From NCBI RefSeq assembly GCF_028737265.1, contig NZ_JAQZAK010000003.1, positions 372,001-436,000 of the forward strand: DNA of 64,000 bases, given 5' to 3'. Of this stretch, positions 58,918 through 64,000 are shown in pieces. A program made the translations under genes and the position numbers. The stretch is from Actinomycetospora callitridis. GTDB taxonomy: Bacteria > Actinomycetota > Actinomycetes > Mycobacteriales > Pseudonocardiaceae. The notes beneath the pieces were generated by a model. It had not been told where the DNA came from. It made no database searches and was given only the letters and a program-made list of their open reading frames with translations. Each line of letters begins with the position of its first letter. Position 1 is the stretch's first letter.

Positions 58918-59909
58918 GACGCCCCGGCGGCGCGGGCGCGGTACTCCGAGGGAAGACATCCCTTCTGCGACCTGAACACCCTGTTGAGATGGGAGAGGTC
59001 GCAGAATCCCCACCGCGCCGCTGCGTCGGACAGCGAGCCGCCTGCCGAGCCCGTGACGAGCTCGCGCGCACACGCGTCGACCCTCATGGCCGTGACGGTC
59101 TGGGCGAAGGTCCGCTCGCTGCTCTCGTAGAGCGCGTGGAGCTTGCGCACCGAGATGCCGAAGCGCCGGGACACCTGCTGGGGTGTCAGGTTCCCGGTGC
59201 GGAGGTTGGCGGCGACATGCCGGGTGATGGCGGCCCTCAGCGTCGCGTCGAGCGTCTCCCGCCCGGTGTCCACGAGCAGCGGGCCCGCACCGATGTCTGC
59301 GGCGATCATCGTCGTGAAGGCCGACTCGGCGGCGTCGACGGCCGCGGTGTCGAGCCCCTCGGCGTTGCGCCAGATCGACATCATGGTCGAGGCGACGAGG
59401 TTCGAGGTGCCACGCTTCGTCCCGTCGTGGGCCACCGACGTGAAGCCGTTCGGTTCGGCGAGCAGCGGGAGGAGCCGGGCTCGCGGCACCCGGAACGACA
59501 CGACCCGCCACTCCCCCGAGTCGGGGCCGGCGACGAACTCGAGGTCGTATTCGCGCGCGGTGTCGAACAGCGCGAAGCTCCCCGCTGGGACGACGCAGCG
59601 CCGGCCGTCCTGCGTCCCGACGCAGTGACCGTCGATCTGCAGGTTGACGAAGATTTGGTGTGAGTCGGTGCGGCGGACCTCCGCGTCCCCGTGAGAGATC
59701 AGCTGGGTCTCCGAGGAGACCTCGGCGGTGTTGGTCGAGGTGAGCATCCTCGAACGCACCCAGCTGGTGATGCCCTGCTGGCGCGGACCGGCAGCACGAT
59801 GCACCGACGTGCGTCGGGTCGCCAGCGGCGTGAACGCCTCGCAGATGACCTCGCGCCAGTAGCTGAACTGCTCTCGCTCCGGCCAGTCGCCGGTCGTCCA
59901 GTACTGCAT
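58914..59909 (-). CDS. AraC-family transcriptional regulator
   Basis: 331 residues. An N-terminal cupin-like ligand domain (WPEREQFSYWREVICEAFTPL ... HQIFVNLQIDGHCVGTQDGRRCVVPAGSFALFDTAREYDLEF) of the AraC-binding_2 kind, and a C-terminal double helix-turn-helix ending SLSDAAARWGFCDLSHLNRVFRSQKGCLPSEYRAR. ATG 59909 has GGAGG before it. The acyl-CoA dehydrogenase convergent at its 3' end and the oxidation-gene remnants beyond its 5' end suggest a former catabolic island regulator. Confidence 0.9.
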   Translation of the reverse strand: MQYWTTGDWPEREQFSYWREVICEAFTPLATRRTSVHRAAGPRQQGITSWVRSRMLTSTNTAEVSSETQLISHGDAEVRRTDSHQIFVNLQIDGHCVGTQDGRRCVVPAGSFALFDTAREYDLEFVAGPDSGEWRVVSFRVPRARLLPLLAEPNGFTSVAHDGTKRGTSNLVASTMMSIWRNAEGLDTAAVDAAESAFTTMIAADIGAGPLLVDTGRETLDATLRAAITRHVAANLRTGNLTPQQVSRRFGISVRKLHALYESSERTFAQTVTAMRVDACARELVTGSAGGSLSDAAARWGFCDLSHLNRVFRSQKGCLPSEYRARAAGAS

Positions 59910-60014
59910 CGTCGACCTCCTCGCCCGACCGACCTCGCCGTGGTGTGGACAATTCGCCGGGTCGAACCAGGTCAGCATGGCGCCCTCCGCACCGCCGCTC
60001 AACGACCACGACGC

Positions 60015-60294
60015 CTACGAGTTCGCCGAGGTGTGGAAGCCGCGCCCGGTCTTGCGGCCGAGCAGACCGGCCTCGACCGTCCGCGCGAGCAGAGGCCCGG
60101 CGGCGCGTAGAGCTGCTCCTTGTCGATGCGCCGTCGGCACGCCCCTCGTCCGACTCCACGACCACGACGTCTCGGCCGGCACGGGCGGAGACCTCGGCGA
60201 TCCCGGCCCCCATCAGCCCGCATCCCAGCACCCCGATCCGATTCACCGGCGCCAGTCCCACGTGTCGGTGCACGTAGAGCTGCCCTCGCCCCAT
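60015..60294 (-). pseudogene. Internally deleted 3-hydroxyacyl-CoA dehydrogenase gene
   Basis: From about 60246 the minus strand reads VNRIGVLGCGLMGAGIAEVSARAGRDVVVVESDEG, the NAD-binding start of 3-hydroxybutyryl/acyl-CoA dehydrogenases. Then, after a short junction with a frame change near 60105, it reads GPLLARTVEAGLLGRKTGRGFHTSANS and stops (60015), the family's C-terminal end (P-P-L-x-R-M-V-E-A-G-x-L-G-x-K-T-G-x-G-F). About 200 residues between the two ends are missing, so this is a deletion remnant. Confidence 0.8.
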
Positions 60295-60299
60295 GGCGC

Positions 60300-60626
60300 C
60301 TACTTGCGGGCGGCGTCGTAGGCCTCGACGACGTTGCGCGGCCGCGGCCGCGGTCGCTGACCGCCCAGCCGCTGCTCCTGGCCCGGTCTCGGAAGGCTCC
60401 CCTCGCCTGCCGACCGCGGCCGGCCGCGCTCGCCGCCGCAACGCTCGAGGCCGAGGAGCGGCCTCGTCTACCCGTGCCGGAGCGAGCACGACCGCCCGTG
60501 CGGCGGGCGGCAGCGACGTCAGGCGCGAACACCTCGCGCAACGCCTCCGCGTTGTCCTTGGCGAGGTCGATCTCATGAGTCACCCGTCGAGCGCGTACTC
60601 CACGGTCTCGTCGATCGACCGCGTCC
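60300..60626 (-). pseudogene. lsr2: 5'-truncated, frameshifted Lsr2 gene
   Basis: In three frames the minus strand reads IDETVEYALDG, then VTHEIDLAKDNAEALREVFAPDVAAARRTGGRARSGTGRRG, then an Arg-rich SSGWAVSDRGR segment and finally PRNVVEAYDAARK-stop at 60300. These are, in order, the dimerisation strands, linker and C-terminal DNA-binding (AT-hook-like RGR) parts of Lsr2, the actinobacterial H-NS-like silencer. The start is missing and at least two frameshifts separate the parts. An intact copy presumably exists elsewhere. Confidence 0.78.
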
Positions 60627-60659
60627 CAGAAGGCGCTCTCTCCGCCGCACGGGCCCGGG

Positions 60660-61805
60660 TCAGGCTGCGGCGCCGTCGCAAACGCCCACGAGCCGGTTCG
60701 CGCGGCACGCGGCCAAGTACGGCACTCCGGCCGTGTACCCCGAGCCCGGAGCGTCCCCGAGCATGCGCACCGCGAGGCTGTGGTGCGTGGTCTTCCACCG
60801 CTGGTGGGCGGCCTCGAGCTTCGCGACCGCCTCGGCGATGGCCGCCGCTCCCCGCCTCGGTCCTCCGGCGGCGAGGTCCGCCAGGGCGCGGGCGAGGTTG
60901 TCGTGGTCGTCGGCCTCCTCCCGGACGGCGGGGACACCCGCGAAGGCCTCGGAGGCCAGGCGGGCGCTGCCCGGCTCGCCGCACGCGATCTCGAAGCGCT
61001 TATAGGCCTCGGACTGGATGGCGCTCGCTCCGTCGGTGTATCGGCGGAAGCCGTGAAAGGCATCGACACTCATGGTCGCCACGAGGCGAAAGAGCAGGCT
61101 CGCCCGCTCGAACACGGCCGAAGCCCGTTCAACGCGTGCGGTGGCCTCGTCGAGCCGGCCTGACCGCACTGCTGTGGTGGCGCCGCGGAGCAAGTCCGTC
61201 AGGGTGGTGAACACGAGCTCGTGGGCCTGCAGGGCGCGGATGAAGAAGTACTCGTCGTGCTCGGTCGACACCGGCAGCGCGGTGAGCTCGAACCACGCGC
61301 CCGCGAGCGTCGCCGGCGGCGCCACGTCGCTGTCCAGAGAGCGGTCGACCGCCCGGACGAAGCGTGCTGCCTGCCGGATGCGCTTGCAGCTCACGCCACG
61401 ACCAGTGCGGTCGCGATGGCGTTCCTCGTGGCGGACGACGTCGGCGAGCAGGAGAGCGGAGAGACGCTCCGGGCCGGAAGCGGGGTCGGCGAGAATCCGC
61501 CCGAGCAGCGGCAAGGCGAGGTAGGCGGAGTTCTGGAACCGATCCTCATGACGGGCGAGGACCGCGTCGAGGTAGTCGTCAAGGAACGGGTCCCGACCGC
61601 GAGACCCCTCGGCGATCTCAGCGAGGGCATCCAGCAGCGGGGGCGGGAGCGCGTGGCGTCCGATCCGGCGGAGCTCCCCGGTGATCAGCCGAGCGAGGGC
61701 GAGGCCATCGGTCGCCGTGGCGGGACCCGCCGACCGCCAGGCGTCGATCTCGCGGGCGAGAGCGGCGCCGACCGAGCTGTGCTGGAAACGAGTGGGCTCG
61801 ATCAT
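60660..61805 (-). CDS. Tryptophan 2,3-dioxygenase-superfamily protein (heme dioxygenase-like)
   Basis: 381 residues. STEHDEYFFIRALQAHELVFTTLTDLLRG corresponds to the TDO core (H-D-E/H-Q-x-x-E-L), DAFHGFRRYTDGASAIQSEAYKRFE to the F-x-x-F-R-x-x-x-x-x-x-S-G-F-Q region, and HQRWKTTHHSLAVRMLGDAPGSGYTAGVPYLAACRANRLV to the heme-ligand and G-T-G-G-T-x-G-V-x-Y-L segment. Unlike canonical TDO (about 280-400 residues), substrate-binding residues differ, so it may act on a substituted indole or be a related heme protein. ATG 61805 has AAGGAGG eight bases upstream. Confidence 0.78.
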   Translation of the reverse strand: MIEPTRFQHSSVGAALAREIDAWRSAGPATATDGLALARLITGELRRIGRHALPPPLLDALAEIAEGSRGRDPFLDDYLDAVLARHEDRFQNSAYLALPLLGRILADPASGPERLSALLLADVVRHEERHRDRTGRGVSCKRIRQAARFVRAVDRSLDSDVAPPATLAGAWFELTALPVSTEHDEYFFIRALQAHELVFTTLTDLLRGATTAVRSGRLDEATARVERASAVFERASLLFRLVATMSVDAFHGFRRYTDGASAIQSEAYKRFEIACGEPGSARLASEAFAGVPAVREEADDHDNLARALADLAAGGPRRGAAAIAEAVAKLEAAHQRWKTTHHSLAVRMLGDAPGSGYTAGVPYLAACRANRLVGVCDGAAA

Positions 61806-61953
61806 CGCGACGGCCTCCTTGGTCAGGACCCGAACCAGCGTCGGGTGCTCAGGCGCCGATGCTCCGCGGATCACGCGCTCGCGACGATCGGGCGCACCCC
61901 CGGAGGACGAGGAGCGGACCCGTCGTTCTCGGTAGGGTTCGCCCCCGAGCCGG

Positions 61954-62255
61954 TCATCCCGACCGGGGCCAGACTCCACCCCAGAAGGCCGCCCCGCGTC
62001 CACTGGTTCGCCTGGACACCCGCTGATTGATCAGAGCCGGCACCGGGCCTTCGAGGAGCAGGTGCGACGCCGCGCGCCGCAGCGCCGCCGTTCGCGGGAC
62101 GAGGATGCAGCGGTTGCCTCCAGCCGCTTCGGCCAGTGCCCACTCCTCACTCGGTGACCCCACTCCGAATCGGCGTCAAGCAACTCTCTGTTTTCGATCT
62201 GTAGCTCCGCGCAATAGCGGTCATGCTCATCCTGTGCGAGTTCGCTGAACACCAC
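61954..62255 (-). pseudogene. Possible frameshifted small gene, function unknown
   Basis: Frame 1 from 62255 reads MVFSELAQDEHDRYCAELQI then ENRELLDADSEWG; a one-base shift near 62155 continues as SPSEEWALAEAAGGNRCILVPRTAALRRAASHLLLEGPVPALINQR and ends TGA 61954. Joined, about 100 residues. The A/T-ending codon use of the first part is unlike most of the window. No family recognised; it may not be a gene. Confidence 0.35.
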
Positions 62256-62298
62256 GTTCGACGCAGCTGAGATCGGGAGCCGGCAGCCGCCCAGTGCC

Positions 62299-62327
62299 TT
62301 GACACGGTGAGTGGTGCGCAGGACAGT
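62299..62327 (+). promoter_or_regulatory. Promoter of the DUF1326-DUF2182 operon
   Basis: TTGACA (62299-62304), a perfect -35 box, is followed after 17 bases by GACAGT (62322-62327), a fair -10 element, about 40 bases before ATG 62366. Confidence 0.55.
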
Positions 62328-62365
62328 CGTTTCCCTTCATTAGTCGCAGGATGTAGGGAGCGACC

Positions 62366-62968
62366 ATGTCGTGGAACCTGCGGGGCCGCTACGTAGAGAC
62401 CTGCTCCTGCGAGTTGATGTGCCCGTGCAACCTGTCTCTGGATCACGGCGCCACCTACGATTTCTGCCGGGCCAGTCTGGCTTTCGACATCCGAGAAGGA
62501 TCGATCGACGGCACCGACGTCTCGGACCGCAAGATCGTCATGATCATTGACACGCCCAAGATCATGACCGAAGGGAACTGGCGGGTCGGGGTGTTCGTCG
62601 ACGACCAGGCGAGCGACGCCCAGTTCGGGCAGCTGGCTCAGGTTTTCAGTGGTCAGCTCGGGGGACCGATGGCCGGTCTCGCCCCACTGGTCGGGGAGGT
62701 CCTGGGACCGGAGCGGGCGACGATCGAGATCGACCACGACGGCCTGCGGCACTCGGTGCGCGTATCGGGAGGGATCGACTTCGAGATCCAGGACATCGTG
62801 CCGTTCGGCAAGGAGCCGGCGGAGCCGGTGAAGTTCTCGGGCATGTTCCACCCGGTGGCCTCCGACCTCACGATGGCCGAAGCCACTCGATCACACATCG
62901 ACGCCTTCGGTATCCGGTACGAGGGCAAGACGGGGGTCTCGCACTCGGACTTCTCCTGGGCAGCTTGA
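62366..62968 (+). CDS. DUF1326-family protein
   Basis: 200 residues. MSWNLRGRYVETCSCELMCPCNL carries the diagnostic C-S-C-x3-C-P-C cluster near the N terminus, GPMAGLAPLVGEVLGPERATIEIDHDG the family core. The Cys cluster suggests metal or heme binding; family function is not established. AGGGAG lies before ATG. Almost contiguous with the DUF2182 membrane gene (4 bases), a common pairing; expression is likely joint. Confidence 0.9.
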   Translation: MSWNLRGRYVETCSCELMCPCNLSLDHGATYDFCRASLAFDIREGSIDGTDVSDRKIVMIIDTPKIMTEGNWRVGVFVDDQASDAQFGQLAQVFSGQLGGPMAGLAPLVGEVLGPERATIEIDHDGLRHSVRVSGGIDFEIQDIVPFGKEPAEPVKFSGMFHPVASDLTMAEATRSHIDAFGIRYEGKTGVSHSDFSWAA

Positions 62969-62972
62969 CGTC

Positions 62973-63794
62973 ATGACCCTGGAGGACCGCAGCGAGCGAG
63001 CCGCCGATGAAGGCCCTCGTCCGGCAATCGCGGCTGCCGGCGCGCGGCTCGGTCTCGTCGTCGCGCTCCTGCTCATTGCGGCGGTCGCCTGGTGGTGGTC
63101 CGCCGAGCAGATGCGGGGCATGGACGCCGGCCCGTGGACCGCGCTCGGCGGTCTCGGCTGGTTCGTCCTTCTCTGGGTCGTGATGATGGCGGCGATGATG
63201 TTTCCGTCGGTCGCTCCGACCGTAGCGTTGTACACACGGATGACGAAGACGCGGACACCCCTCGCACCCTCTGCCTTCACCGCCGGGTACCTCCTGACGT
63301 GGACCGTTGCCGGCGCGATCGCTTGGGGGGTCGGAGCGGCCTTGAGTCGGGTGGGTGGCGATGCTCTCGCGTGGGACAACGGCGGTCGTGCTCTCGCGGG
63401 TACCGCGCTCATCTTCGCGGGCATCTACGAATTGACCCCGTTGAAGAGCGTCTGCCTGACCAGATGCCGGAGCCCGCTGGGTTTCCTGCTCGGTTCCTGG
63501 CGCGATGGCTCGGTCGGCGGCCTGCGGATGGGCGTCAGACTCGGTGGCTGGTGTCTCGGGTGCTGCTGGGCGCTCATGCTCGCCCTGTTCGCCCTCGGCG
63601 TCATGAGCATCGTGTGGATGGCGTTCGTCGCAGTTCTGATCGCCATCGAGAAGATCGCACCGTGGCGTTCCTTGATCGTTTACGGGACGGCGGCACTTCT
63701 CGTCGTCATCGGAATCGTCGTTCTGGTCGCGCCGACCGCCGTTCCCGGGCTGACGATCCCCGGTATGCACGACATGATGATGATGATGATGTGA
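62973..63794 (+). CDS. DUF2182 (predicted metal-binding) integral membrane protein
   Basis: 273 residues, about seven membrane helices. LWVVMMAAMMFPSVAPTVALYTRM (Met-rich helix), LTPLKSVCLTRCRSPLGFLLGSWRDG and GLRMGVRLGGWCLGCCWALMLALFALGVMSI are the DUF2182 signatures, with Cys pairs and Met clusters typical of a soft-metal path. The extreme C terminus is GMHDMMMMMM, six Met in a row. Usually follows DUF1326; likely handles copper or another thiophilic metal (inference). Confidence 0.9.
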   Translation: MTLEDRSERAADEGPRPAIAAAGARLGLVVALLLIAAVAWWWSAEQMRGMDAGPWTALGGLGWFVLLWVVMMAAMMFPSVAPTVALYTRMTKTRTPLAPSAFTAGYLLTWTVAGAIAWGVGAALSRVGGDALAWDNGGRALAGTALIFAGIYELTPLKSVCLTRCRSPLGFLLGSWRDGSVGGLRMGVRLGGWCLGCCWALMLALFALGVMSIVWMAFVAVLIAIEKIAPWRSLIVYGTAALLVVIGIVVLVAPTAVPGLTIPGMHDMMMMMM

Positions 63795-63817
63795 TGCTCC
63801 TCCGGTGGTGCCGAACA

Positions 63818-63839
63818 AGCGGGCGGTAACCCGCCCGCT
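63818..63839 (+). terminator. Terminator of the DUF1326-DUF2182 operon
   Basis: AGCGGGCGG (63818-63826) taac CCGCCCGCT (63831-63839), perfect 9-bp stem with a 4-nt loop, 23 bases after the stop. Confidence 0.85.
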
Positions 63840-63855
63840 CGCCCTCCACGTCGGG

Positions 63856-63907
63856 GAGCTCGGCTGAATGTTCCGCCGCGGGCACAAGGGGACGCACGGC
63901 CGAGCTC
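63856..63907. repeat. Inverted repeat near the window end
   Basis: GAGCTCGGC (63856-63864) and GCCGAGCTC (63899-63907), perfect 9-bp arms, 34-bp spacer. Could flank a promoter or be a mobile-element end; no further support in the window. Confidence 0.4.
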
Positions 63908-63939
63908 TTCTGAGGACGGAGGACGGAGGACGGAACGGC

Positions 63940-64000
63940 GTGGCCGACGCCGAGCTGCAGAAGCTCCTCAAGCTGGTGCCGATGGCGTGGAGGACACCAC
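63940..64000 (+). CDS. Possible start of a gene, cut by the window edge
   Basis: GTG 63940 opens VADAELQKLLKLVPMAWRTP to the edge; GGAGG repeats (GAGGACGGAGGACGG) precede it by 10-20 bases. Too short to identify; coding status unproven. Confidence 0.3.
   Translation, partial: MADAELQKLLKLVPMAWRTP

Noticed and set aside
63856..63907. Insertion-sequence terminal repeats
   Set aside because: Only one short inverted repeat, no transposase and no target duplication in the visible sequence.

Overview
The window is GC-rich, high-coding-density actinobacterial chromosome, with many GTG starts, GTGA/ATGA stop-start overlaps and leaderless-type promoters. Gene content points to a Pseudonocardiales-type organism (inference, e.g. 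Pseudonocardia/Actinomycetospora relatives): a four-gene conservon, a SCO6745-family protein, and the housekeeping markers pdtaR, polA, rpsA, coaE and uvrB in an order that recalls the mycobacterial Rv1626-Rv1633 region. From about 57.2 kb the character changes: broken genes, fragments and a visibly less GC-rich stretch suggest an accessory region beginning just after a tRNA gene.

Layout. 0-7.8 kb: the 5' end of typA, an amino-acid-oxidase-type flavoenzyme, small membrane and SCO6745-family genes, an anchored lipase-like hydrolase, a three-gene ABC operon (extracytoplasmic protein, ATPase, permease), and a TerC-family gene whose leader carries a yybP-ykoY-like (manganese) riboswitch. 8-11.8 kb: an unusual fusion of an extracytoplasmic serine hydrolase to an ABC ATPase, translationally coupled to its permease; it looks like a second version of the same three-part system. 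11.8-14.6 kb: a frameshifted small gene lying between two very long hairpins, a Clp/Hsp100 unfoldase without N domain, and a small Cys-rich protein. 14.8-18 kb: an acetoin/2,3-butanediol module (SDR, zinc alcohol dehydrogenase, GAF regulator). 18-25.2 kb: VOC protein, UdgX, acyl-CoA dehydrogenase, acyl-CoA ligase, LuxR regulator and uvrB. 25.3-30.1 kb: TetR regulator with strong operators and a divergent membrane/VOC pair, twin DUF402-type genes, a coaE-GrpB fusion and a small protein. 30.1-34 kb: a hairpin array, rpsA, a methyltransferase and a GNAT enzyme. 34-37.8 kb: conservon (GTPase, DUF742, roadblock, sensor kinase), the kinase containing nine perfect 15-bp repeats. 38-45 kb: DUF1932 reductase, Baeyer-Villiger-type monooxygenase, polA, hotdog thioesterase, nitronate monooxygenase. 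45-49.5 kb: a large ATP-binding LuxR regulator followed by a flavin hydroxylase. 49.5-56.1 kb: a complete branched-chain amino-acid-type ABC transporter (livFGMH) with two different lipoprotein receptors. 56.3-57.2 kb: pdtaR and a tRNA with a CAA (Leu) anticodon.

57.2-64 kb is the least ordinary part: the 3' scrap of an SDR gene that kept its terminator, an acyl-CoA dehydrogenase convergent with an AraC regulator, remnants of a 3-hydroxyacyl-CoA dehydrogenase and of the nucleoid silencer Lsr2, an intact tryptophan-2,3-dioxygenase-superfamily gene, another apparently frameshifted gene, and a DUF1326-DUF2182 pair whose membrane partner ends in a run of methionines. No CRISPR array, prophage, known defence system or intact transposon is visible. 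The most novel-looking signals are a 50-nt double-hairpin repeat found twice at convergent gene ends (once read as the tail of an enzyme), the hydrolase-ABC fusion operon, and the decayed post-tRNA region.
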